A program made the position numbers and the translations under genes. A DNA stretch of 64,000 nt, taken from Bryum argenteum (taxonomy: Eukaryota > Streptophyta > Bryopsida > Bryales > Bryaceae). Where the stretch lies: positions 9,804,001 through 9,868,000 of the forward strand of contig CM073321.1 of NCBI GenBank assembly GCA_037043015.1, in the 5' to 3' direction. Shown one piece after another: positions 31,251-43,330 of this stretch (positions within the stretch are counted from its first letter, which is position 1; every line of letters begins with the position of its first letter). The notes below the pieces were generated by a model. The model had not been told where the DNA came from. It ran no database searches and saw nothing but the letters and a program-made list of their open reading frames with translations.

Positions 31251-32663
31251 TTACCGCTGATGAGAGGGTGGTAGGAAGGAGTTCCTACGACCGGGACTCC
31301 GGCTAGGCGTCTGGTCTCCTCTTTCAAGAGGTGTGGACTCTCCGGATCCGCACGTGCCCTTTAGAGCAGTGTTGACAATCCTCACCGGGGTAGGGAACAG
31401 TATATCCGGGTCGGCGCTCCTCTCTATCGATTCGAATGTCCCGGCCGTCCGGATGGCGATCTGACACAGGTCGGTTGGCTCTTGAATCTGCACAAACGGA
31501 GGAAATACTCCGGTACGCACGGGAACCGGGGAAATTGCGGGAGCTACCGGCTCGGGGGACTTCTCCTTATCAGCTGGCTTACTCTCATCTACGTGCATTT
31601 CTTCCGGCTGTACCGCGGTAGCCTCCTCAACACTCTCCTTGGGTACCATCGTTCCGGCCTGCTCCTGGATTGGAGGTATCCTGTATGGGTCCTCCGACTC
31701 TTCCTCCTCTGATTCATCCTCTTCAGATTCCTCTTCCTCTTCTCCACGAGGAATGAAGTTGGATGGCATTGCCTGAGTTGACCGGGTTGCCGGCCTCCGC
31801 CCAGTCTGCTTCCGTGGGGTAGACCTCCCGGGTGCGCTGCTAGGTCCAGCTTTATCCGGATTGGTCTTCTTCTTTTGAGGAGTCTGGTTGACGTACTTTG
31901 GGGACCCCTCCAAGTCGATGACTGCCCTATCCGGATTCTCCCCCTCGGACTCCGAAGTTAGGTCGACGTGGGAAGGATCGACCTCTGAAGGCTAAAATCT
32001 CTCCCATCCTGCATCTTCTGGTTGAGTGAGAATACCATACCGGGCGTACAGATGATACAAGTAGGGCGTCAGCGGACAGCCCTTCTTATTGCCGATCTTG
32101 GGCACCTCTTTCTGCACCACCTCGTTGATGATGTGGTGCCATCCAATCACCCTCTTCCCGTTGTAGCTCCACAAGATCGACTTCATCAACTTGATTGTGC
32201 AGGAGGTCGGCTTATCCGAACTGAGGATGGGCATTAGAAACCGGAGTAGTTGCTGCTCCCGCGCACTCTTGCATTGGTCGACCTTGAATCCATCCTTGTG
32301 GTCGTGTGGCCGGTTGAACCTACTCTTCAATCCCTCATCGCTCTTCCTCGTGATGTAGCCCCCCACCGAGTTGGGAAAGCGGTAGGTCGCCTGCCACTAC
32401 TTCGGCATCCATCTTCTCGGTTTGCCCCGCAGCTTGTGATCCCGGTGCTCCTCTAGCCACTTCTTGCTGATCAGCTCCTCTACTATCTTCTAGTCGACAA
32501 AATCCCAGGGGACATCGAGGAATCTCGCGCAGCCCATCCGGCTAAGGTCTTCCCGCAGCTCATCTTCATACCTCTTCTTCTACAAGAAATCCAGCTTCAC
32601 CGTTTTGATCGGGATTGGTTTCTACAATTACCACGACGAGTCCGCTCGCTTTCTCGGCATCGC
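31251..32663 (-). pseudogene. Transposon- or retroelement-type ORF with seven in-frame TAG/TAA codons and no frameshift
   Basis: From an ATG at 32663 the frame runs about 470 codons to 31251 with no shift but with TAA/TAG at about seven points. These lie near 32630 (two), 32581, 32494, 32399 and 31992, counting from the 5' end. Each sits where Gln gives sensible protein, for example PKxWQATYRFPN and FLxKKRYEDEL. The N-terminal half is globular (LLRFLMPILSSDKPTSC, KLMKSILWSYNGKRVIGW, GCPLTPYLYHLYARYGI) and resembles the capsid- or plant-transposon-type proteins found beside plant retroelements. The C-terminal half is disordered: basic, then a Glu/Ser run, then Pro-rich. The family assignment is weak. 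It lies in the CCGG tract next to element B. Confidence 0.5.
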
Positions 32664-33574
32664 GAGGTAGTATTTGCGCTTTTTTTCTAACCTCTGGTTC
32701 TCCCTCCCAACTCTCCTCTCCTTCCGGACGTCGTTACTCGCAAACCCTACTCTCCGGAACACTAACTGGACGCTTGAAATTCAAAATGGGAGTTGGAATT
32801 TGGGCGGGCGGGAGTGAGGAAGCACTCCGGGTGTGTAAATCACTCCCGGAGTGGGAGTAATTGATGGCTACAGAACTTAAAAGCAGCAATCCGGACAATC
32901 CCAGCTGTGCCGCCATTCCGACTACCCTGACAGTACACCGGCTACTACTCCGGATGTAGGGGCCTATCCGGACCGTACTACTGACAGTCCCGGGGAAATT
33001 GGATTACTGGATTTCCGATAACCCTAACAATCCACTAGGGTCACTCGGGTTGGCTGCCACACTAAGGAACTGCTAACTGACCGGTTTTAGTCCTCCGGTC
33101 TTTATTCCTAGCCCTTTAAATACTATTCTAAACCCTAAACACACCACAAAAAGCAAATTTCCGGAGAACAAGGTTCGACATTGACCGCAAAATTTTGCAA
33201 CATGGAGCTATAAGACTGGACATGTAGTTGCAAACCGACATCACTGTCGCAATTTCCCGTAATTTTTGCTTGCTTCTCAATGTTATCTTCATAGGAGTGG
33301 TGATTTGAAGGTGAATGTATTCATGAAATGGGGGATTAGGATTTCACGGTTTCATGAAAATCACAATTTTAATTCTAACAGAGGGTGCTAAATTAGGGTA
33401 AACTCAATAAAAACTTAGGTATGTTGAATGTTCTTTGAGGCACAAACAATAAGGGTTGTTAACTCTCTCTTCAGTGTTGTGTCATTTTTTTGTCAGTGCA
33501 GTGGCTTGACAAATCTCATGTTGTCGTTGTCGCGGCTGGAATGAGTTATCTTTAGATATGCTGCTTAGAACGCT
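32664..33574. other. CCGG-word tract then AT-rich spacer
   Basis: Words such as tccgga and accggt recur at 32755-33165, then AT-rich DNA without repeats or recognised exons to 33574. A terminus for the CCGG element is not visible. Confidence 0.35.
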
Positions 33575-35587
33575 ATGGTGTTGGAAGATGCCCAAACTCT
33601 TTTGATCAATGGTGAGGTTAGAACCCCATCAAAACCAAGTCCTGAAACATCGGAGGGAGGAGATGGGTACAAGGAAGTTCAAAAATATTCAAATGTAACT
33701 TCGTGTTCAGATCCAGTGAGCAGCGGTGAAACTACAAGGATAGCAACACCAAATGTCATACTCCAACTATGAGTGGTGTTGTACAAGAGGATGGAGAAGG
33801 TAGTTCTACAGAGAATACAACAGGTTTTATAGACCCCTGTGACGAAGAAAGTTACACAACCTGAGAGATAACAACTTCAAGTAGCAATTCAGTGAGTGTG
33901 AAAGATGACAACAACTCAGTACCCGAGACATCATACACTAACGAGACAAGTGAGGTATGTCTGCTAAACCAATGCCAAACTCTCGTATTCAGCTCTTGTT
34001 TTTTTAAGGTAGAAGGAGTTATTTCCCTCTTAGAGCATGCGTAATTAGTGCAACGTGGTGGTGATGGATCTATTTGAGGTCCGAACATGTTTGTGATCAT
34101 GGTCAAAGCTATAATGAAGGTATATTTGAAGTTTTGCTAGCGTACAAAAACAGTGAGGTAACCAAAGTAACTCCTTTTATGTGCACATAAGTAGTTGGGT
34201 TCTCAAGTGTTCAAATACTTGTTGAACAGGTTGTAGGAAATGCAATTGTCAACACTTCGTCAACAAATCCCTTAATCAATTCTAGTCCATCGAATATGTG
34301 TTTTAAAATCCCTTGGACGCAAGTTAGACCCTGGTATGCTTCAGATGAGAATTTGAAGCAAAATGTCAAAATCCAATAGATTATCTTATGTAGCAGAATG
34401 AATCTTAGAATCGTCTCTGCGTCTTAGTGAGGTAATAGTTCACATTACGTACAGAAATGCTATAGAGAAAGTCCATTGCTTTGAAGAATGAGTTGGTCAG
34501 ACAACAGACTGGTTTTCCAAGGTCCTTTTGAGACAGTTCAGTAGACGGTCGGGCGAGTAACCCATGTCTTCGAATGAAGTTAACATTTAGGTCATGCATG
34601 TTTGAGCTAAATTAACAAAGAACATTGTGGTGAGAATACGCAACTTACAAGAGATAGAGGACAACTGATACCAAAAGCAAGCATGATACCTACCAAAGAG
34701 AGACCAGTTACGAGGTCTACGTCTAAGAATGCAACAAAAATGAAGAATATCAGCGTTGTGAATGAAGATTTCCCGCCCAGTCATCTTGAATCAGAGAAGT
34801 TTCCAGCACCAAATTGTTGTGCGGTACGTAATCTTCTGAAGTGAAAAATAATAGTACTGATAATCTTCAGTAAAAATTTGGATTGCATAATGTTCTTTGT
34901 GACCAAAGCATCCATTTTTCAATCATAGTCATTGGTATTTATAACAATAGGAGTATGAACTTCTGATACTGTGGTGTTCGATCAATGCAGCTGAGTATGG
35001 CACGCACAGCATTAGTAATAGAAAATTTGAATTGGAATCGAACAGCGTCATCATCATCACATACGACTAAAGGAAGGATGTGCCAACAGCCTAGACAGGG
35101 CTATAATATACAGCATTATGGATTAGGCTGCAATCAAGAGCAAAGCAGGGAACAACTCCAGAGAGTCTTGCGAAGTCCCCCTGAAAGGCATTTACAAGGT
35201 CCTCTTGTAGGAGAAGTGCGTAGAAGTCTTCTACTGCTTAAAATCAGGCCAAGCAACACGAAGGTACAATTTCTAAAACCCTTTTTATGTTTTAATATGA
35301 TCTATCATAAAGTTTTGAAGATTGGATTTAGTTGCATGAGTTGTTCCTCGGAGATGAAAGTTTGTTGCAACTCTTTCAGTTCCTTTGAATGTTAATCTCA
35401 TACAGAATCGTATCCATGTGTTCTTTCATATTCTCAGGTAGAAGATCGAAACACCCACTCCTTTTACAACGACAAAGATAATTACAAACATGGCAAGGCA
35501 ACAAGAAGATGAGATGGCGGAGGATGGAGCCGTCGATGCGCAAACAACATCAAGAGAAGTAGTGTACTTTGAAACTGCCCGAGAAGA
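33575..35587 (+). CDS. Unrecognised multi-exon gene, broken by element C
   Basis: Exon-like blocks with plausible borders: 33575 to about 33954 (Ser/Thr-rich, one frame change near 33765, one TGA near 33861, donor gtatgt), 34230-34333 (acceptor aacag, donor gtatgc), a block ending at 34823 before gtacgt, 34991-35263 (91 codons, acceptor tgcag, donor gtacaa), and 35442-35587. The longest exon reads SMARTALVIENLNWNRTASS and later REQLQRVLRSPPERHLQG. The last block runs directly into the CACTA terminus of element C at 35588. No family is recognised. It could be a host gene remnant or an ORF of the older CCGG element. Confidence 0.35.
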
Positions 35588-37383
35588 CACTATAAGAACC
35601 CTGTTTTTTTTATGTCTAAATCTGATGTTTGTGATGTCGAAATCTAACTCGTTGACATGAAGCAAGTGGATGTCAGACATTTTAACATCCAAGACATCAA
35701 GTTAAACATCAAAGACATCAAGTTAGACATCTAAAATTATCTAAAGACATCAGGGTTAGACGGTAACTTTGCGAAGGTAAAACGAGTGCTACGTACGTGA
35801 CACATCAGCGCCATGTGCACGGGCAGTGCCACATCGCAATGAATTACATTATGATGTAGACTTTTTGGTGCTCACGTGGAATGTAACGTGGCGGCGCAAA
35901 AATTCTACGTAGATCCGGGAAAATCCAACGTGGTACCCGGGAAATCCGATGTGGAGCCCGGGAAAATGACGTGGCATGCCATGTCTGCAACGTATTGGGG
36001 GGTTTTAGGCTCAAATGACGTTACTGTTAGAGATCACTTTAGACATCAATGTCTCTTGCTTGATGTCCCTAGTGGCTAGGACGATGTGAAGATGGATGTC
36101 ACCAGTGACTAGGACAATGTTAAGATTGATGTCTCTAGTGCGTAGAATGATGTTTAAATTGATGTCCTTCTTAAAGATGTGATGTTTGCTCGGATGCTTG
36201 TAGCAACATCCCGTAGGACATCGATGTAAACGTTTTGTGTTAGACATGATGTTTGCAACAATGTTACTATTGATGTTTTCTGGGCATATGAAAGGACCTC
36301 TAGGATGACATTTTTAGATGTTTATATAGTCATCAAAACCGTAATCCACATACGTCTCACATAACATCAACAGTAAACACTGTCACATTAGAAAGTTTAA
36401 GTCAAACATATATTGCTTAGGTTTTTAGAACCTCAGATAACACAAAACTACAGTATTTACTAATAGGACTGTTAACAACTACGATATACTACGCACTCAC
36501 AATGTGAACTCTAGTAGCCTTTCTACTACCATCGCTTGCTGTCGATACCCGTATGGTCATGTCCATGTCCCGCTACTACACATGTTCAATAAGCCTATAT
36601 CAACCGCATTTAAAGAAGGGTTTGTAAAGGTAAAAAATTTTGATTTAATTCCATTTAGTTGCACTACCTAGGTTGAGATGGTTTACTTCCCAACCTCAAG
36701 ATATCGACACAGTTAGACATTCTTGTAGACATCTGCTTAGATATTTGTTTGAACATCCTTGCGAACATCATAAAAACAACGTTATAGACATTTATGCATA
36801 CATCTGTTCCACTCACCAACAAGCACGCCTGTCGCTTCATTTTTTAGACATCTTCATAAACATGTTCTAAGACATCCTTGCACACATCATCATAGACATC
36901 TTCTACAACAAATCAAATACTACAAGTACTAGGGTTTCTTCCACAACAAATCAAATACTACAAATCCTAGGGTTTTTTGTAGATGATGCTTTTCAAATCC
37001 AGTACCTCTTATTGTAGTTAACAATCATTCGAAAAGTGAATAGAAAGAATTTTGAAATCCTCTACACTTTAAACACTAGCTTTAAACACCTTTGGAAAAA
37101 CTTAGGCAAAAATGAGCTTTGTACTTCCACTTAAAGATCTCATGACCTAATTATGGCGGCCGCTGCAAACCCTAGCCACATGAAGAAGCAAATCTTAGCC
37201 TCTACACTCTAAACACTAACTCCTTGAAAAAATAAAGGCCAAGATGAACTTCGTGCGGCCTCTTATTCTACTTAAAGGTCTCATGACCTAACTATGGCGG
37301 CGGCAACAAATTCTAGCCGTCTCTTTTCATCCACTAAAGTCGATGAAAATCATCCATGTTGATGGTTCTGGATGTTGTCGTAG
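35588..37383. repeat. Element C left arm, outer part
   Basis: CACTATAAG terminus, then GACATC words (35690-35770), then a block with GACGTGG-type words (35880-35970), then the region inverted at 56770-58780. It ends at the CGTAG target site (37379-37383) of the gypsy insertion. The similarity to the first 700 bases of element D at 63291 also confirms the terminus. Confidence 0.7.
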
Positions 37384-37637
37384 TGTCAAGGACACGGAAA
37401 GACACAAGGATATTCAAGATAAACTAAAAAGAACTTGGATTAACAGAATGAGAACACGAACAACACCAAGAAAGGTAAGAACTCCAAGAGATTTGTTGTC
37501 GAGACTTAAGAACCTTTCAGCCTCGACTCCTATATATACTAATAGATAGGAAGCTACTTCCGAGACTTCTCAAGTGACTTCCGAGACGCTTCGAGACGCT
37601 TCTCAATACTAGAAGTTTCTAATGTATGTCCATGACA
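37384..37637 (-). repeat. 3' LTR of the gypsy element
   Basis: 254 bp, same length and nearly the same sequence as 43482-43735, beginning tgtcaagg and ending catgaca on the plus strand. Flanked on the left by the CGTAG duplication and on the right by a purine-rich tract on the minus strand. Confidence 0.93.
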
Positions 37638-37651
37638 TCACCTCCCCTTCT
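37638..37651 (-). promoter_or_regulatory. Polypurine tract
   Basis: On the minus strand the bases directly before the 3' LTR read agaaggggaggtga, a standard plus-strand priming site for LTR retrotransposons. Confidence 0.7.
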
Positions 37652-37747
37652 AACTTCAAGGTTTCCGAGAAGTAATATTGTGAATCATGGTGGTGTACTC
37701 TCCCCCCTATTATTTTTCTTGGATAGGCAAGCATCAGAGAGAAGCTA

Positions 37748-38890
37748 TCATTGGGATGGCTTAGGCTTATGAGGGTATCGTTGATGAAATTCCTTAACCA
37801 TTTCCGACGCGTTCGCAAGATTTTCGGCATTCTCCCACATTCTTTTATTGATGTCGTAGCCACTCCAAAGCACATGGTACTCCAATTTTCCCCTTCTGTG
37901 CCTTGAATCTAATGTTGTTTCTACTTCATATTCCTGGTGATTCTCAATTTCAATACTAGGTGGCTGCCCTTGCACTCTTCCAGGAAAAGCCGGCTTGCGA
38001 TAAGGTTCGAACAAAGACACTTGGAAGACTGGATGTACCTTCATAGCAGCAGGTAACTCTAGCCGGTACGCCACTGGATTGATTTTCTCCTCGATAACAA
38101 ACGGTCCCTATCTTCGATAGTCCAACTTATCACAAGGCCGCTTGGTCTTGATGTTCCGTTGAAGGAGCCACACCTTATGTCCAATCTTGAAACTAGGTGC
38201 CTCGTTCCAAAATATATCTGCGGACGCCTTCTAAGACTCATATGCAGCTTGCAACTGAAGTTTCAACGTGGCTTGAATCTCTGATAGTTGCTTTGTAAAT
38301 CCCTTGGCTGTCAGATTGATGTTTGTTGATGAATTCAACAAATCAAGCTTTGGATGATATCTATAGATGGAAAAGAATGGTGTTTATTGAGTTGACGCAT
38401 GAAGAGTGTTGTTGTAAGCAAACTCGGCAAGTGGTAGATATGCGGTCCAATTGTCTTGTAGATAGTTGATGCTGCATCGTAGGTACTGCTCCAAAACTTG
38501 ATTCACCCGCTCCGTTTGGTCGTCAGTCTGGAGATGGAAAGTCGAAGAAAGCTTGATATCAACCTTCAATACTTCAAAGAGAGATCTCCAGAACTTTGAT
38601 ACGAACTGAGTTCCTCGATCCAAAACAATATCATATGGTAGGCCATGATAACGAAATATGTTATCAAGAAAGAGCCTTGCAGTATCTTCACTTGAAGATG
38701 CCTTCTTGCAAGGGACAAAATGTGCCATCTTTGTAAGCCGATTCACCACAACAAAAATGCTAGCAAATGAATCTGATGGCGGTAGGTCTGTAATGAACTC
38801 CATAGAAACCGAAGACATGGTCGATGCGGAATAGGCAATGACTGTAGAAGGCCAAAAGGGCGATGCCGAGGCTTCTTGGATCTCCAACAA
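37748..38890 (-). pseudogene. Gypsy integrase core and chromodomain
   Basis: The ORF at 38384-38890 shows the retroviral integrase core: MEFITDLPPSD, where the usual first catalytic Asp is Glu, LDRGTQFVSKFW with the second Asp, and QTERVNQVLEQYLR with the catalytic Glu. Stops (TAA near 38384, TAG near 38234, TAG near 38107) interrupt the linker. The ORF 37748-38074 carries the family HPVFQVSLFEPY block and a C-terminal chromodomain (EYEVETTLDSRHRRGKLEYH, then LWSGYD...MWENAENL). Chromodomains direct such elements to histone-marked chromatin. The protein is not functional. Confidence 0.85.
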
Positions 38891-39125
38891 ATGTCACAAG
38901 AAAGGACAAACTCCTTTACATCTTTCCACAGTTGAGGCCACCAATAATCTCGGGATATAAGTTCCAAAGTCTTATTGAACCCAAAATGTCCCGCAACTGG
39001 AAAGTCATGAGAAGATTGAAGATCTCAGAGCCTTGTTGGCTCCTCCGGAACGTACAGCCGCTCTTCAAAGTAAAAGAGATCTTCTTTCACCTTGAATTTG
39101 TCATTGTAGATGCGTTGCTTGATAT
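38743..39125 (-). pseudogene. Gypsy integrase zinc-binding (HHCC) domain
   Basis: Reads HDFPVAGHFGFNKTLELI, DYWWPQLWKDVKEFV and CDICWRSKKPRH, giving the His-His-Cys-Cys ligands. There is a TGA upstream near 39027 and a frame change before the integrase core. It is cut at 39125 by the nested CACTA copy; bases from 41849 upward continue the same frame. Confidence 0.8.
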
Positions 39126-41848
39126 CTTTATAAGAAAACCAACAAAATTTACATGTCGATTAGACGTCTTAAAAATGACTTTTATACTAAAAGTTGGGTT
39201 AGTGTCTAAGAAGACATCAAGAAGACATTTGAAATATAGGAAGCTGTCTTGGAAAATATGACATGCCAAGGTAAACTTGGGAGGGTAAGAAGTGGGTCAC
39301 GTGGAGGACACATCAGCGCTATGTGGACGGGCTGTGCCACATGACGATGAATTTCATCCTGATGTGGAGTTTTTCGTGGTCAAGTAAATCGTGACATGGC
39401 GGCGCCAAAATCCAACGTGGATCCGGGAAAATCTGACGTGGCATCGGGAAAAATCCGACGTGGCATGCCACGTCAGCATAGTTATGACTGCTTTTATATT
39501 GAAATAATGGTTATAAAAAACATTGAAAGACATCTAAGGATGTTTTATAAAACATATAGAAATGTCTAATGAGACCTTTTACAATGTCTTTTGAGACATT
39601 TTACAATGTCTACGGTGATGTGTTTGGTAGTCTAAGCACGTCGTTGGAGTTGTCCACTTAGATATTGTAGTGATTAATTTTCATATTGCACGATGTCTTA
39701 GATGATGCTTTGCAAGATGTGTATTAAATGTTTTCTGTGGTATTACAAAATGTTTTGTAAGATGTCTTATATGATGTTTTGAAGATGTCTGCGAGGATGT
39801 TTTGGAGGTGTTTTTTGTGATATTTCACAAAATGTTTTATAGGATCTCTTCAAAGACAATGTCCCTCCACGATGTCCCTCTACTACCATCGCTTGCGGTC
39901 GATACCTCTACGGTCATGTGCATGTCCTGCCGCTGCACATGTTCAATAAATCAATATCGACTGCATTTAAACAAGAGGTTTGTAAATGCAAAAAATGTGA
40001 TTTAGTTCTATTTAATTGTACTACCTAGGTTAATATTGTTTTCATCATGACCTCAAGATATCAACACAGTTAGATATTCTTGCGGACATCTACTTAGACA
40101 TTCAGGCAGACATCCTTGAAGACATTCTTAAAAACATCCTTGAAGACATCCTTGAAGACATCGTTGAAGACATCATCAAAAACAACGTTATAAACATCCA
40201 TGCAGACATCTGTTTGCGGCCTCAGATTGTGTTTTGCCGCCTCTCTGAAGTTGCGAAAAAACAACAACACACTTACTTCGGCATACTTCTTCTGTGTTCA
40301 TGTATTCTTTAAGCTTTCCTTACCAACGTACGGGGACCCCAACCCCTCATGTTCCACCCTACAAAACATAATTCAATCAACACAATTAGACATCCTTTTA
40401 GACATCTTCATAAACATGCTCTAAGACATCCTTGCAGAAATCATCATAGACATTTGATAACATTTTCAGGTTCTCAATCACAACTAATCAGGCTTCAAAG
40501 TTCTTTCCACAACAAAGCAAATATTGTAAGTCATAGAGTTTCTTCCATAACAAGGTTTAGGGGTTCTTCCACAACAAATCAAATACTACAAGTCCTAGGG
40601 TTTATTGTACATGATGCTTTTGAAATCTAGTAGCTCTCAAGTTTCATGGCTCTCTCTACAAAAACTATTCTTTTATTGTATTTAACAATAATTTTAATCT
40701 GAATGGGAACAATTTTGAATTCCTCTACAATTCAAATACTAATCCCATAGAAAAACTAAGGCAAAAAAATAAGTTTTGTTCAACCTCTACTTCCACTTAA
40801 GGTTTCGTGACCTAACTATGGCGGCGGCAGCAAACCCTAACTACATGAAGAAGCAAACCCTAGCCTCTACACTCTAAACACTAACTCCTTCAAATAATAT
40901 GGCGGTAGCAGCAAACCTTAGCCGCCTCTATTCATCTACTGAAGTCGATGAAAACCATCCCAATAACACAATGTCTTCTAAGATATTTTATAGGACATCC
41001 ATTTAAATGTCAACGAAGACATTGCATAGACATTGTATGACATGTACTCTCGTCCGACGTGGACTTTTGTTTACCATGTAGATAAGCAGCTCTAAATTAT
41101 GAAATTAATGAAATATCCACGTATAATTTTGTTAATAAATATGCGTAAATTGCCGTATATATTTAAATAACTATATTTGCTAACTATATTATTTTGTTAA
41201 TTAAATAATAATTGAATAATAATATTTTAATATTTTAATATTTAGTGATAAATATTTTTTAATTTTGTAATTTTATTAAAATATTTTAGTAATATTAATT
41301 ATTAAAATATTCTAAAGTATTCATATGATATATATTTAAAATTAAATTACAATATTTAAATATTATTATAAAAATTGGACCAATGAAAAATTCTGAAATT
41401 ACAAGTATAATATTATGAAGTTCATATTTTGATATTTTTAGTTGTACAAAATAAAAGTATAATGCACATATAACAAAAGAGTATTTAAAAGGATGAAGTT
41501 CCTTTTTTTGTCCTCTTACAAACCGCTGCCCATTATCATGTTCTTTTTTACAACCGGGCTACTTTCTACCCTTGTACGGGTAACTTTCAGAATTTTATAC
41601 TTGGAGAAACCGGAATTTCTTGCCAAAGTCGCAGTTTCATGTCTAACGTGATGTCTTAACAGACAGCTTATAAAACATCCACGTATCTCTGAATGTCTTC
41701 AAGTCATCCCCCACTCCTACTTGAAGACATCTTCAAAACGACAAGATATCTTCCTTTCTTACAAGACATTTTTCAAGACAGCAAGGCATCTTAAAAGTGA
41801 TCTACTCAAATCTTAAGACGTCTAAAATTCGATGGTTTTCTTATATTG
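39126..41848. mobile_element. Nested non-autonomous CACTA copy (deletion derivative of the CACTATAAG family)
   Basis: The left end reads ctttataagaaaacc and the right end, read inward, caatataagaaaacc; both are slightly decayed forms of CACTATAAGAAAACC. The flanking bases tat/tat form the 3-bp duplication expected for CACTA elements. Removing the copy rejoins the gypsy integrase frame. Inside, 39300-41630 follows the left arm of element C in order (CCACGTC-type words, catcgcttgcgg block, gcggcggc block, AT-rich block), then a short right end (41640-41848). No gene is present. Confidence 0.88.
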
Positions 41849-42950
41849 TATCAACAGCCCCAGCATCTTCAAGAGTCGCAACACGTACTTGGTTGAGAAA
41901 ATCGGCATCCATTAGCACAGAAGAAGCGCAAATTCTAAATTGTTCTGGCTTCAATAATGTTGCACATCTCCAACCTTTGGCACAAGATATGATCTCCTCG
42001 ATAATGCATCCGATAACCCTTGTTGCTTTCCAGGTCGATAAGTAATAACGAAGTCAAATCTGGAAAGCGACATATTCCATCGAGCTTGACAACAATTCAA
42101 AACTCGAGACGTCATGAAGTATTCCTAATTCTTGTGATCCGTATATACGGGCACTAGATGTGCAGCTCCTTCGAGGAAATGACGCCACTCTTGAAAAGAA
42201 TCCAGTAATGCAAGGAGTTCTTTATCATGGATCTCATAGTTGATCTTGGCAGCAGAAAACTTGCGGGAATAGAATGCAACTGGATGGAGCCTCTCGTCTA
42301 AGCCCATCTGTGAAAGCACCGCTCCCAAAGCCAAATCTGAAGCATCGGTCTCTAAATAGAAGGCTTTTGCAAAGTCAGGATGTACCAAATTTGGAGCCGT
42401 AGTAAATGCGGCCTTAAGATCTTGAAATGCTTTTTCCGCTTGAGGTCCCTATTCGAGCTTGTGCTTACATGTCAACCGAGTGAAGGGAGCAACAACGTGG
42501 GAGTAATTTTTATGAAGATCCTATAAAAGTTAGCAAAGCTGAGGAAGCATTGTACATCACGAGCTGTCTTTGAAACTTCCCAAGACATGATTGCCGCCAC
42601 CTTCTTAGAATCCATCTTTAATCCTTCTTTCGTCCTAATAAGTCCCAAAAATTACATCTCAGTCTGGTGGAATAGGCATTTCTCCAATTTGGCGTAGAGC
42701 CCTCGTTCGCGTAGTTTCACCAGGACCAAACGAACGTGTTTCTCATGGTTCTCCTCGTTCTTTGAAAATATAAAATGTCATCTAAGTAAATGACAATGAA
42801 GACGTCAAGGTGCTTTCCAAAGATGTCATTTATCACGTGTTGGAAGACGGCGAGAACATTGGTAAGGCCAAAAGGCATGACATTGTACTCAAAATGGCGA
42901 TACCTTGTACGGAAAGTTGTCTTCCATTCGTCTCCTTCCTTGATACGCAC
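41849..42950 (-). pseudogene. Gypsy reverse transcriptase remnant and RNase H
   Basis: The ORF 42717-42950 contains [19 protein letters not shown] and [11 protein letters not shown], the RT palm with the YxDD active-site motif. The ORF 42125-42388 contains YLETDASDLALGAVLSQ, HPVAFYSRKFSAAKINYEI, KELLALLDSFQEWRHFLEG and VYTDHKN, the RNase H-like domain. After a TAG the block [20 protein letters not shown] with SDALSRR follows. Frame changes occur between RT and RNase H. The RT fingers and protease are absent. Confidence 0.85.
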
Positions 42951-42964
42951 AAGATTATAAGCAC

Positions 42965-43330
42965 CTCTTAAATTCGTTCGGGCTGTAGAACTTTATCAAT
43001 CTAATTTGGTTGACAAAACCTCGTATCTTCGAACGCATACCATCAAATTTGTTCGGAAGGCTGACTTGGGGGTTCTTTTCGTGGTTGAATCAACAGTTCT
43101 TGTCAAACTAGAGGCAAAGCTGCTTCTTCAGGTGCCGAAGCTTGGGGTTGGTGAGTCCTTAGTTGTGCTATTCGGGGCGCTCCATCGTTGTGTAAACTCG
43201 CCATGACTCCTTCAATCTCCGCAGTTCTCTGAGACAACAAAGCTAGAGCATTCATGATGACGTCTAGTTTGGACTTTGTATTTCCAGCCATATGAATGTC
43301 TTGACCTCCGGCCATACTAAGTAGGAGAAG
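42965..43330 (-). pseudogene. Gypsy gag start fused to RT by deletion
   Basis: The minus strand from 43312 reads MAGGQDIHMAGNTKSKLDVI, then coiled-coil-like residues, and in another frame PNKFDGMRSKIRGFVNQIRL, a gag-type opening. At about 42968 the sequence passes directly into RT ([15 protein letters not shown]), so the rest of gag, the zinc knuckle, the protease and the RT N-terminus are deleted. Confidence 0.6.

Noticed and set aside
31251..32663. Alternative genetic code (TAG/TAA read as Gln)
   Set aside because: In-frame TGA codons also occur in other elements (24922, 51983, 53487), and stops replace Trp at two sites. Decay by C-to-T explains all cases without a new code. I keep the test in the findings.
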